DNA from: Nectonema munidae
Lineage: Eukaryota > Nematomorpha > Nectonematoida > Nectonematidae
Assembly: GCA_030549495.1 (NCBI GenBank)
Contig: JAUIRK010000673.1
Location: 1,612,001-1,676,000, forward strand
Length of the DNA stretch: 64,000 bases
Direction of reading: 5' to 3'
Program-made: the position numbers and the translations under genes
Shown here: piece by piece, positions 32,323-43,982 of the stretch
How the letters are laid out: each line of letters opens with the position of its first letter
Numbering within the stretch: position 1 is the first letter of the stretch
Notes under the pieces: model-generated
Database searches by the model: none
Seen by the model: only the letters and a program-made list of their open reading frames with translations
What the model was told of the DNA's origin: nothing

Positions 32323-34110
32323 GGTGATTTTAACTATAACTTATTTGCTCTGAATGATATACCATCGGTTCTCTCTTTCCTCAATGTTTTTCATACAAAT
32401 TCATATAAGCCCTCTAAAACTAAGTTAACTCAGTCATTTTCACAAACATTGCTTCTTCTTTGAAACATGCAGTTCACATCAAATTGTAGTTAGAAAGTTA
32501 GATCACTATCCTATTATTTTGTCCCTGGAATCAGGTTTCTCAGTGAACAGCGTTTAAAATACTTTCAAGGCGGATGCTTAAAAATAAAACAGATTCTTTT
32601 TTATTACTACTTTTAAAAGAGTTGAAATTGAAAGAAAAATATAGAAATCTTTGGAATAAAAAAAAGACTAAATATTATTCGAGGCTTTTCAGTAAAAGAA
32701 TACATCAGAAGATTCTTGGAAGTTTATAAATTCTCTAGTTTAAAATGAAAAGGATAGAATTAATTTAGTTCAACTAGATAATAAAATATTATTGAATCAC
32801 TTTGATATAGCGAATGCTTTCACTAAAAACTTTACTGACTTCCATCCTGAAACCAAATGATTCCATAGATACATATCATATCTCAATTAATCACATAAAA
32901 ATGACTAAAGGGAATAAATGCCTTTTTTATTGATACTCTTTCACTCTTACTTAAGTCATTGTGCTTTCCCATCAAACTGACCAAGGTCGTTCCTGTGCAT
33001 AAGAAAGGTGACTGGTTATTGACATCAGACTACAGACCAATTAGCATTACAACTGTCGTGTCAAAAATATTCGAAAAAATAATTTTTCAACTTTTAAAAC
33101 GCTTAATTCTGCGCAATACCTTCATAGCTACTTTTTGGATACACTCATTTCTTCTTTTGAAAATAATAAATCAGTTCTATCGATATTTCTTGACATATCA
33201 AGAGAATTTGACGTTATTCCTCATTCTAGTCTTCTATATAAGCTCAGAAAATGTGAATTAGATACTAAATCTTTGGTGTTTTTTGAATCTTATCTTTAAA
33301 AACGATCACAAAATGTTTGTATAATAATGTTCTTTCAGGTGAATGGAAATTAAACCAGGGGTGCCCAATGGATCTTGCTTCTTTTGATATTTATTAATGA
33401 CCCACATTTTTGTAACTCCAAAGCTATCTACTTCTTTTACCGATGATTTAACTCTCGTTTTGAAACTAAATGATCGTATTATAAAAAATTTTGGAATTTC
33501 TTTGAATGCTTTTTTAAATGTGCAATGTTAGTGGATTGGTTGTAAATTTACATCAAAAAAATCGAATTCAAAAAGAGAAAGTCTAGAAAAATTTGAAATT
33601 CAATTGGTTCCACTTTTTAATTTTTTAGGTTGGATTGTGAGTAAACATCTAAAATGGGATAAACTTATATTACACGTTATACCTAAGATGAATAATGTCA
33701 TAGGTGCATTAAATATGTAAAGAATATGTTTTCTAATGCAATAAAATTAAATATTTATAAATCATTATGCTACCCCGCCTGTATCACAGCTTACTAAACT
33801 GGAGATATGGTAAAAATAAAATTATCATACTTCAGAAAAAGTAATAAGAATCATTTTCAAAAAGCTCTTCCTCTCTCATACATCATCTTATTTCCAAGAA
33901 ATAAACTCTTGAAGTTTTCTGATATATATACATACATTACGAGTTTTAAAATTTTTGGGAAAACTCTTTCACTTAATATTAACAAAGTCATTTTTCAACT
34001 GGCTTATACTACTACTTCTAACAAATCAACTTATAATCTACGTTTCCCAAATAGATTAGATCTTGCCTTTTCTCACAATGCAAAGTAATACAATATAAAA
34101 AGTAATTTTA
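32323..34110 (+). pseudogene. Decayed LINE ORF2 (AP endonuclease end plus reverse transcriptase)
   Basis: Ordered plus-strand remains are: GDFNYNLFALND (endonuclease, 32323); VVPVHKKGDWLLTSDYRPIS with VVSKIFEKII (RT start, 32985-33080); GEWKLNQGCPMDLAS (33340); FTDDLTLVL (33437), the catalytic box with two aspartates; FLGWIVSKHLKW (33620); and LKFSDIYTYI (33910). The layout fits a Jockey/CR1-like non-LTR element. Several frameshifts and stops make it inactive. The 5' limit is unclear. Confidence 0.8.
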
Positions 34111-34114
34111 ACTT

Positions 34115-37100
34115 TAAATATCAAGTCAAAAATTTATTTAAAAATTCTACCCATTTTCGTTTTCTTTTCTCTTACTTTCCAAAAATGATATAAGGATAAG
34201 GGAATGTTTGACGTTCTTTTTACAAAAAAATGTACAATAAAATTCATTAAATATCCAAGTTGCTAATAACCAAATTCCCAATATAACAAATCATTTTGCT
34301 TCTCTGTCTTTATTGCGAATATAATCCCCCAAGAAAGAAGGTTAGGTTATTGAGAATTAAACTTTAAAAACTCATTATTATCCATTAATTGAGATTAAGA
34401 AGTAAGCATTCCTTTGTTTTAGGGCTGTCAATCTTTGCTAAAGAAAGGTTTCTCAATGTCGGGCATAGGGTCGCTTTGGGATTTTTTTTTATCTTTTACG
34501 GTCTAACTTCATCTTACACCCTTAAAGATGTAATGTACGGGGATGAAAGTGCTTCTAAGAAATAATGCAAGCATATTTCTGTCAAATATCTTGAACATGG
34601 GCTTCAAGGTCACACAAAGGAGTTCCAAGGAATGACGACAGTGAACCATATCTTTGCACAAAATGCAGATGAATGTTGGATTCTTGCAAGATAGCAAATT
34701 TGTGTGCAAAATATGAGAACAAAAATTTGATTAGGAACAAGAGTTTTATTTAAAAATACAATATATTTCGAGATGACAACATCTCATTATCAAGTAAAAT
34801 GAACCGTTATTGAAAATTCCTACAGAGAACATGTATGATCTGCAAGAATACTGCTTTTCTAATGATCTCCTCTCTGGATCCAGATAACTTTAAACTCTTT
34901 TAAAAGTAATACATAGAGTGGCAAGCTAAATTTATTAGTAGATTTAAGTTGATGAGCATATGCTAAATGTAAATGACATCAATTTGCTAGACAGTTCATT
35001 AAGAATAAGCTTGTGAAGTGGGGGTCTAAGCTTTGGTTTGGGTGCTATAGTTTTCAAGTTATTTATACGAATGCGACTTATACGCTGGGAGTGTGGAAGA
35101 AAATAGAGGTGTAGACACGCTTGGAGAAAGAGCCGTGCAAATTTAACTAAACGTTTAAACGCTTCTGGTGTCGAGTTGTATATGGATGGATACCTCTTTT
35201 CCTTCGCCTAGAATCGTTTAGAGAATTGAGAGAAAACAAACGCTTGTAGAACAGCAAGAAAAGTAGAAAAGGCATGCCAAACTCTCATTTGCTGGATAAA
35301 AATGAAAAAGGGAACTTAGAATTGAAGATTTTGATTATTCCTTTTCTGATACTTGTGGAGATGTTAAATGGAGGGATGATAGGTCTGTCTATGGATAATT
35401 TAAGTTGCAACCAAAGCAATAATGCGCTAGCTTCAATGGAGTTTAGGATTGAGATTATCAAAGCTCTCACATCAGAATTTTCATCGCGAAAAAGAAAGAT
35501 TCATGATTCTAAGAAAACATCACTAATTTACAACAACTTCATCAGATTTAGTTGAAACAATATTTATATTTAGTTGAAAAGAGGAAGATACAAACTTTGT
35601 AACTCTAAAAATGACCCTATACCCCTGGGAGATTTGTTCATATACTTATACTTTAAAAGTTTAAAGAACACAAAGTGAAGAAAATATCACTTCTTATTTT
35701 CAGGGCGGCACAAATATAAGCTTTAAAAAAAATTAATTAAGCATCGAAATTCATCCAAAATTTCTAGAAGGGATCATTCACAAGTGATGTCAATCAAAGG
35801 CTGTGGGAGGGGGTGTTGTTCATAAGTTGACAAATGAAGAATTTGTAAACTAAATAAATAGTCAAAAGTTGACAAGGGGGGGGGGGGGGAATTAGGCAAA
35901 AAAGGTTGAAGTCAATTAGGGAATGACCCCTAATGGAAATGAAGCATACGGCCCTTCCTTCTTGATATATAATAATCTGCTAGATTGCTTCGTTGTAGAA
36001 AAAGTAATTTAAAAAATGAGGCTTGAATAACTATAGTTGGTTTAACTAGCAGGGAGTGTGTGAATTTAGAGAATTTTGCTAACTAAATTTAGCGGAATAT
36101 TATCAAGAAATCAAGTTACTACGCGCCAATTATTTTGCGCCATGCTTTCCACACAACAAAGATGCTATAATATAAGCATTCAAAAAGAGGCGTTTCAAGT
36201 AAATGATTTCGTCACGCGGTGAGAAGCGGTCTAGATCCCTCTCAGTCCAGCCCACTCTGATCTACGCACGCTTGTCTACATTCTACAAAAACAAGCGATG
36301 TATGTTTATGGGCGAGTGTGTATATACAATATTTATATAAGAATTAGAAATGCTGAAGTGTCGTTCAAATCGCCTATATAAATATTTATTTAATTGCTTA
36401 ATAAAACACATACCCTGAACAAAGTGAGCTCTGTCCCCTTTATCGGAAAGAGGGTGTTTGAGGCGCTGGCCACTACTTTCATCATGGAAACCAATTTCAC
36501 AACTTAATTGCTGCGCCTATTTATTTATTTAACACAAGGGTAAAAGGTGATTCCATACAAAATGCTTTCGCACTCACGAAAATAAGCCCACACCATTTTG
36601 TTTCCTTTCATTTTGATTGCAGCCTTCCTACACTTTTTCTTGCCTTGAAGAGAGCACCTTTTTAATAATAACATAATAATCACAGTAGTAATAGCATAGT
36701 AATCTCTTCTTGTTCTCTATTCGTGATTCCTTTGAAACAAACATCTTTTATGATCTTTGAAATGGATGCTGGCAGGGATCATCACTCCTTTTGTCGCCCT
36801 TCAGCGCATTTGCAAGAATGACGCAGGATTCATTCCTCTCTTAAATGCACCTCTTTTTTCATCAACCTTTTACCTTTTCTCGAAAAAGAACATTAAAAAT
36901 TGCAAATGTTTCTACACTTTTTGGCAAACTTTTTTGTGCACATTTTTTTCTTTAAAACCTACTCTCTTTAATTTTTATTGAACTTTTTAAAGACATCTAA
37001 AATACTCAAAACGAATTTTCGAAATCCTAGATTTCTTTTTTACACCCTAGGAAATAATTAAAAAATTCTGTCATTTGCTTTCCTATTTATTGTTTTTTGG

Positions 37101-37320
37101 CCTATTTTATGTTCATTTTCTATTCCTCAAATTTCAATGCTTTTTCTCTATTCTTAATTTTTTCCTTATTTTGTTTATATGTGGTCGTATAAATTTGAGT
37201 AGTAAAATATTTTCTAATCTTTAAAAAAAACCTTTAAATAAGTGTACAAGTCGTATATGATATATTGATATGTCTTGAATCACAAAGTGTAAATTTTATT
37301 TGAGCAAAAGTACTATACCA
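34115..37320. other. Intergenic DNA, nothing assigned
   Basis: Moderately GC-richer patches occur at 34500-35250 and 36190-36310. The frame at 35274-35555 has no recognisable domain. CACACAAAGG at 34611 is a possible HMG-type site. Confidence 0.4.
35876..35889 (+). repeat. Poly-G tract
   Basis: A run of 14 guanines within AT-rich DNA, between two TTGACAA motifs. A similar tract is found in repeat family B. Confidence 0.9.
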
Positions 37321-37327
37321 ACGTCTG

Positions 37328-37612
37328 TCTGTAGATGGCCTAGTGGTAGGAGCGTAGGGAAAAGAATCCAGATGGTATGGGTTCGATCTCCGATCGTGAC
37401 TATCCTTACCATCTCATGGAAGATTGTTCTTGCCTATGGATGCGATGCCAACAACTAAAAAAAGTTATGCCTTCTCCTTCCAATTCCACCCACGTACTTT
37501 AAAAATGTCAAACATCAAATTAATGTGTATGTCGTGAATTTTCGTGAATCCAAGCTGCACAGCAGCATCCAATGCAAATCAAATAAAAGTAATATAAATA
37601 TAAATATAAAAA
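37328..37612 (+). repeat. tRNA-derived SINE (family D), near full length
   Basis: An A box TGGCCTAGTGGTAGGAGCG (37336-37354) and a B box GGGTTCGATCTCC (37379-37391) have tRNA-like spacing. A unique body of about 170 bases follows, then a 3' tail of AATATA/TAAATA repeats. It is the cleanest tRNA-type head in the window. Confidence 0.75.
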
Positions 37613-37663
37613 ACAACTATAAATAATAATTTTTATTCAGTACTAACTTAATTAATTAATTAA

Positions 37664-37866
37664 AAACGCGTTAGGATTGTATCGTTCTCTCAGTTGTATT
37701 TATATATTGTCACATAAATTCTTGTAAAATACTATATATAATAGAGCTATTCTTTTGTAACAAGGGCCGATTGGTGTTTAGTGGGGTGGAAAGTCCAGTT
37801 AGACTTGGACTCAGCATTCCGGGCGGGCCATGATATCCGAAAGGATGGGTGCGAACGTCACAAAAC
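37664..37866 (-). repeat. SINE-like repeat family E, copy 2, with 19-bp target duplication
   Basis: Flanked by perfect direct repeats AACTTAATTAATTAATTAA at 37645-37663 and 37867-37885. On the minus strand it matches copy 1 at 13645 and ends with AACTGAGAGAACGATACAATC-like sequence. The duplication is low-complexity but 19 of 19. Confidence 0.7.
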
Positions 37867-38535
37867 AACTTAATTAATTAATTAATCAGTACTAATTTTT
37901 ATGAATCCTATTCAATACTCTATGGTGTCTTAGTTTGCTCTTTCTATTCAACCTATCAAGGTATTATAATGAAAAATTAAGTTTTTTCTAGAAGAACGCC
38001 TACCCCGACTTCTCTGATGACTCCTGCTGCTTTGAATAGCATTGTGGAAAATGCGTTCAACAAATTCAAAGAACAAAATAATTGTCTACTACGATATGGG
38101 ATCATTACCTTTCAATTCTAAAATGACTACATTTTTCGAAAAAAACATTTACACTACCCTTTCACCAAAACTAAAACTATCACGAACTTCACAACCAAGT
38201 CCAATCAAAATGTTGCAGCGATTAATTTTCCTCCTATAAAAATGATAACAGTTCATTCAAATGTATACTTTCAACTAGAAAAAAAAGTGAGATAGGACAA
38301 AAACACAGACATACGCCCGCGGGCATGCAAAAATATAGGAGGGACTAAGATAAAAAATATTTATTAGAATCAGGATGCCACAACCTCTACATCCAACGTT
38401 TACACTGCTTTAATTATTTCTTTCAAACGATTGAAGAGAGGGAGATGTGCGAATATTAGAGAAAATCGACAAAATAATGGTAATTATTTACCGAAATGTT
38501 TTTTAAATTATAAGTAAAGTTGTTTAAAATAAAAT

Positions 38536-38662
38536 GAGTCTTTATCAAGTTTTAAAAGTACTAAATGTAGAAGATGTAGATGCTTTGAATGATAAGTGAA
38601 TGTCCCTTCATTTCAAAACATTTACATCTTCTGCATTTTGTACTTCAACTTGATAAAGACTC
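38536..38662. repeat. Hairpin of 127 nt with near-complementary arms
   Basis: The left arm (from GAGTCTTTATCAAGTT) and the right arm (ending AACTTGATAAAGACTC) pair over about 55 bases. There are a few mismatches and a small bulge, and a loop of roughly 15 bases (around ATAAGTGAATGTCCC). Its size and shape fit a miRNA precursor or a tiny fold-back element. Confidence 0.75.
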
Positions 38663-38929
38663 GTGGAGTCGGAAATTCGTTTTATATAAATAAATTCGTT
38701 TGAAACTTTACCCTTTTTTTAAATTATATTAGAAATTATTGATTTGAAAAATTTAGGACTTTCTGTTGCGCCTACCCACACAACTATCCCTTAAATAACG
38801 ATGGTTATAAAACGGTTGAAACGGAAACCTAAAATGCCAACCGGTTATACCAAATCAACAAACATTTCATTTTTAATTGCATTTTTTTCAATATGATTAA
38901 AATTTTGCCTTTTTCTGTATTATATGAGG

Positions 38930-39262
38930 GACAAAATACTAAAGAACTTGAAGCTCTGAAAACTTTTCTTCAACCAAGAACTTAGCCTTATGCTCTGTTT
39001 AAACACCCGATAGAAAACAATAGATTTACAAAATTTCCTAATGTTTGCATTGCCTTGAGGATTTATTTAACGATGTCAATAACTGTTGCATCAGGGGAAA
39101 AAGCTTTTCAAAGATGGAACTTATTAAAACATACTCGAGGTCTACGCTTTCACAAGAAAGACTTAACAGTTGGAAAGCGATATTGCTAAAGCTATTGATT
39201 TTGAAAATATTCTGAAAGATTTTGCTGATAAAAAGCTTGAAGAGTCTTTTTCTAAAAGAGTA
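38930..39262 (+). pseudogene. hAT transposase C-terminal relic (ZMYM/ZBED-like)
   Basis: The plus strand reads FPNVCIALRIYLTMSITVA and SGEKAFQRWNLLKHTR. After frameshifts it continues QERLNSWKAI and DIAKAIDFENILKDFADKK, the typical dimerisation end of domesticated-type hAT transposases. Nothing upstream is intact. Confidence 0.65.
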
Positions 39263-39511
39263 TATGTAATAGCCGAATTTGCCTCTCTTAGTGTTAAAAG
39301 TAAAACAATAAAAGTATGCATATTCCCTTAAAAATATTAAAAGTTTTTTTGGTTTGTATGTATTTTTTATATGAAATATAAACACCGATAAATTTAACTA
39401 TGTAGAGTAGGGGCCCCGCTATCAGATTTCTAATTGGGCCACGCAATTCCTAGTATCTGTCTATATTAGAATATGAGTATGATATATGTTTACCTATATA
39501 CAGCCTCATTG

Positions 39512-39660
39512 CTAGATTCCAAGTACCGGGAAGGGGGCAAAACTGATACAGGCGGGAGAGTGGAGTGATTTTATGGGGCTGGGACTCTAAGAAAGTGTAT
39601 GCATCACGGGAAAGAGGGGGGGGGGGCACCCCTTATCGAGGGGCCTGCCTATATATAAGG
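39512..39660 (+). repeat. Dispersed repeat family B, copy 3
   Basis: TTCCAAGTACCGGGAAGGGG, GCAAAACTGATACAGG, TTTTATGGGGCTGGGA and a G tract, as in the copies at 11866 and 15597; it is the longest copy. Confidence 0.55.
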
Positions 39661-39783
39661 ATATTTATACATCAACACTGGTTTTTAGCCGTTTTCAAAA
39701 ATGTTTATGTTAACAAAGCGCTTTCATAATTTTGGGTTGTTTTTCAACACTGATATTGAAGTATTATACGCACACAGAGACAC

Positions 39784-39820
39784 CACACACACACACACAC
39801 ACACAGACACACACACACAA
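39784..39820 (+). repeat. (AC)n microsatellite
   Basis: An interrupted CA repeat of about 37 bases. A second CA-rich stretch lies at 51186-51270. Confidence 0.9.
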
Positions 39821-39839
39821 ACTAACACGCGCATTCATA

Positions 39840-41747
39840 TTTACACACTAGAGTTGTGCAGTAACAAAAATTTTTTAGGCACCCCCGCAAAACGTGTCCC
39901 GCACCCGTCAACACCCTCAATGCAAATTGGGGGTCGCACAAATTAATTTTACCCAGATAGCTTCAGACCAAAATTTTTGCGTAAACTGACTAATGAGCTC
40001 ATAGGTTCTAATTTATTACCATCACTCTTAGTTTCTTTTAAAAACAGACTAAGACTTTTGTATTCTCAAAATCTTCGCCTCAATCTCCTCAACCTTCAGA
40101 TTCATTTTGTAAATTTTAAGGAATAATATTTTTGAATTGTTGTTATCATCTTAAACTATTTTTAATACTTCAATTTGATGGCTCAGAAATAGAAAAAAAT
40201 CTAAATGTTCTCAAATATTACACGCCACTCAAAATTCTTCTATCCGAAACCTTTAAATGACATTCCTCCTGCAGATTAGAAACTACGGGAGAGGAAGGAT
40301 TTTTCGTTCCCACAACCAAAAGACAAAAAAATTCCTAAAATTTTAATGCTATCTTTTTTTCAAAATGGATTGAATTTCCACTGAATATGATAAGAATAAG
40401 ATAAAGTTTTGAAAAAATGAAAAGAATTAAATGTGAAGGTCCCTTGGAATAATAGTAATTCCTCATCAATAAATGTTAAAGGGTTTGCAGTGTAAAGTTA
40501 TTGAATGATTTTTTGGTTAAGTTTGTCTCTGATTCAATGGGAGTTTTATATCTCAAAAGAGAGGTATTTTATTTAAAGCTGATTTTTGATTTAAATGAGA
40601 GCTGACCTTTCTTTTATTAATATTATTTTTATCCTTCTACCTAATTTGCTCAAATAGAATTATTTTTACATTACCTCTTATAAATGCCGTTTCTTTCCTA
40701 CAGTTCTATTCAATTAATTTCCTTTCCCTTTATTTATTTAAGAAAAATAATTATTTGTAGAGTAAACATCACTGTAAAAAGATCAAAATACATAGAAGTT
40801 CTAATAGATTTATGCACAAAAGCAATGAATCGCGCAATACAACATTTGAGATGGAGAGTCCAAAAAGCTCATATAACTATATCTATACCATTTAACACCA
40901 GCCTATAGGGTGAGCTGAATACGAATATTTCTTTGTAGATATGTAAGGTCAAGGAATTCGTCATGGATATTTGAACTACATGAAAAAAACTTACCATTCT
41001 CCACGCCCGATGGAAAAGAGTTTTTCCCAAAACATAATTTCTTCCCCACAGTAGGCAAATCTATTTAAAGTGCATGAATCCAAAGGAGTAGCATAAATTT
41101 GTCACGCTCAACGTTGTCTTTATCATTGCATCTAATTGCCTTCATTTGTATCGAAAGCTCTTATTGAGGAACTTATTGAAGAATAAGCTAAACCAGTGCC
41201 TTCCACGTGTATTTTCGCTATCCATGTCTTTTCGTAGCAAAAAGTAGTTATGGTAGGTTTACACTTTCAAACCGCAAACTTTTTTTTATATGTAACGGTT
41301 ATTTTGGACATGAGAAATTGAATTCGTCAGTTACAATTAGGCGTTGAGAGACCTTACTGATTCATAAGTGAAAATGCGGATAAGAGCATTTACTCATTTA
41401 TAAAATTGAATTGAAAGAGACCACGACTTTATTGAAGTAATTGATTATTATCAATAAAGTTGTGATCTAGTGTTAATCCTCAAGCAAAAAGGTTTAATCA
41501 TTTTTTTATTGAGATTTATTTTAATATGTTAAAGTTCTTTTTATAAAAATCTGAAGTTAAAATTCTTTTTACGATTTCAAAAATAAATTTATCCAAATAA
41601 AACGATCGTTCGCAACGAAACAAATCCATTCTACGAATAGTCCAACGATTCTATGTCTGTTCGACAAACTGTCTGGCAACGAAGTGTCCGCGAACGCAAT
41701 GTCTTTCAATGAAACGCCCGGTTACCCTTTTATATATATCTGAAAGA
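39840..41747. other. Intergenic DNA with a short degenerate tandem pattern
   Basis: At 41600-41722 a CAACGAA/GTGTC(C) pattern recurs imperfectly every 15-17 bases (GTCTGGCAACGAA, GTGTCCGCGAACGCAAT, GTCTTTCAATGAA). It ends just before the piggyBac. The rest is AT-rich. Confidence 0.45.
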
Positions 41748-42240
41748 TTAACCCTCAACCGATAATTGTCTACATTTTGTAGTCATTATCCTAGCACTTT
41801 ATCCCTAGCATGCTATTGATAAACTTTTATACCACTTATATCCAAGTTTCTTAGGTTAAATAGAGTATATTTACAGACTTTGATCAGGAAAATATGTGCA
41901 AGATGTGTGTCAAATTATTAATTTATCATCCTACTAATACTTTTTCAGCAAACAAACGTAATTATTCACTTATCATTTTTGACACGCTTTATAAAGACAA
42001 AAAAGTGTGCTCGCTTTGAAAATAATCAATATTTCATTTCTTCATCCTCATTTGACTGCTTCCTCTAAAAAATTTCTTGCAAACAGATTTAAAATCCACT
42101 TATCACTTTTGACAAGTTCTTTGCAGTTAATAAATTGTGTACGTTTTGAAGATAATATAATAAAGGATCAATATTTCAGTATTTGCATTCTTTATTCTTT
42201 ATTTTGAAATAATTTTTCGCTTATTCTGATTTTATTCACT

Positions 42241-43910
42241 ATGAAAAGAAAGTCTTTTATAAACGCATGTAATATTATGAGTATCGATGAATATTCGGAT
42301 GATAGCTATCGGGAAGAAAATGATGAAGAATTAATTGAAGAAAACTCTAATTTATTTTCAGATGTGCAGAACAGTAGAATGCAAGATAGTGATGAGGATG
42401 ACACTTTATTTTTACAAGATGCTGAAGATGATTCTTTTTCTACTGACTCCTTTTTTGAAAGAAGTACTTCAGATGAGGAACACGAGACCAAAAATGGTGT
42501 AAATTGGTCAACTTATTCAAATAACTTGGTTTTGCAAAGAAGGAACATTCTGAAAGAAAGGAGTACAGTTCTTATAAACAATACTAGCCAGCTTGAAATT
42601 TTTGAGTCAATCTTCAAAGAAGAAGTATTTTGAAGTACACGAATCAGAAAGTAAAACAAGTGAAAAGTTAGAATCCTCAAAAGTTTCAAGCTTCACACTT
42701 TGAACTTTTACTTTCGATGAACTGAATGCTTTTATCGGATTCCTTATAAGATCTGAAGCTGATCGTGAAAACATGACTGACTTATCTGACTTTTATTCAA
42801 AAGAGGATAGTAAGCCATTCTATCGAGCATGTATTTCTTTCAATAGAGTAAAGTTTTTTCTTAGATGCCTTCGATCTGATGATAAAAACACAAAGATGAA
42901 AGGAAGAAAAAAGATAAAATCACTACTATACGTGAAATATGGGATCCCTTTTTAGTTTCAATCCAAAAAGTTTACATTCCTAGCGAAAATATTACTGACA
43001 GCTGGTTGGTTACCGTGGAAACATGCCTGGTAGAACATACATGCCATGTAAACCTAAAAAATTTGGCATGTGAGGTTGATACATCATTTGGATTCAATGC
43101 AATAATTTATTGTGGTAAAGAAGAAGAAAAACGAAGTGTAAATTTAGCCAAGAATGTAGTTATGCCTTTGTGCCAGCCTTTTTATTACACTGGGCGAAAC
43201 ATCACGACAGATAGCTTTTTTACAAGTCACGATTTAGCAGTTTCTTTATTGGAGAAAGATTTAACATTAGTCGGCACGATTCGTTCCAACAAAAAAGAAA
43301 TAACAACGTCTATGAAAAAAACTAATGATTGCTTACCTATGTCAACAAAGTACGTCTTTGATAACACAAACAATATCATGCTTCTTTCATTTGTTCCAAA
43401 AAAAAAAGTAAAAATGTTCTTTTATTACTAACATCGAATTATTTTTCAACAGACATTTAAGATTTGTGTAAACCTGAAATAGTGCACTTCTACAATCAAA
43501 CTAAAGGTGGAGTCGATTGTTTTGATGGAATGATTGAGGAGTATACTACAAGAAGAAAGACAGTGAGGTGGCCTCTGATTATTTTCTACAACATGCTGGC
43601 TGTAGCATGTTCAAATTCTTATATTATATACAAGAAAAACAATGGAAATTTTTCCAGAAAAGCTTTCATGAAACGTTTGACTTTTCAACTCTTGGAGAAA
43701 TACATGAAACAGAGAGCAAAGAAAAAGTCACTGCCATATGATGTGAAAAACTGTTTACGAATTATGAAAATTTTGACCTATACTTCTGTGCTTTCTACTA
43801 TTACTACTTCTACAATCAAAACACCTGGAAAAGGTTTTTCTTGTAGAAAGTCCACAAGACGCAAGTGTGATGAGTGCTGTAATTTTACATGTAAAATACA
43901 CAATAAGTAG
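42241..43910 (+). pseudogene. piggyBac transposase of the outer element, frameshifted
   Basis: Frames at 42241-42633, 42773-42955, 43006-43431 and 43464-43910 form one broken transposase. It has an acidic N-terminus, then the DDE_Tnp_1_7 domain. The three expected aspartates are still visible: ITDSWLV (D at 42997), NITTDSFFTS (D at 43210) and KGGVDCFD (D at 43515). The C-terminal Cys-rich finger (CDECCNFTCKIHNK) is present. Substitutions around the first motif (normally VDEQLV) and at least three frame breaks make it inactive. Confidence 0.88.
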
Positions 43911-43982
43911 ATAAAAAAGTTGTGAAATGCATAAAATGTAATGAAAATTAAAATAAAATGTTTACTTTGCTAAAACTTTGTT

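Noticed and set aside
35274..35555. Plus-strand open frame of 93 codons
   Set aside because: Translation shows no recognisable motif, and an equally long antisense frame exists.
37328..37400. A functional tRNA gene
   Set aside because: A and B boxes are good, but the sequence continues into a SINE body and no paired acceptor stem or anticodon loop could be drawn.
40684..40908. Plus-strand open frame of 74 codons ending in basic sequence
   Set aside because: No similarity recognised and no supporting gene structure; expected by chance in AT-rich DNA of this length.
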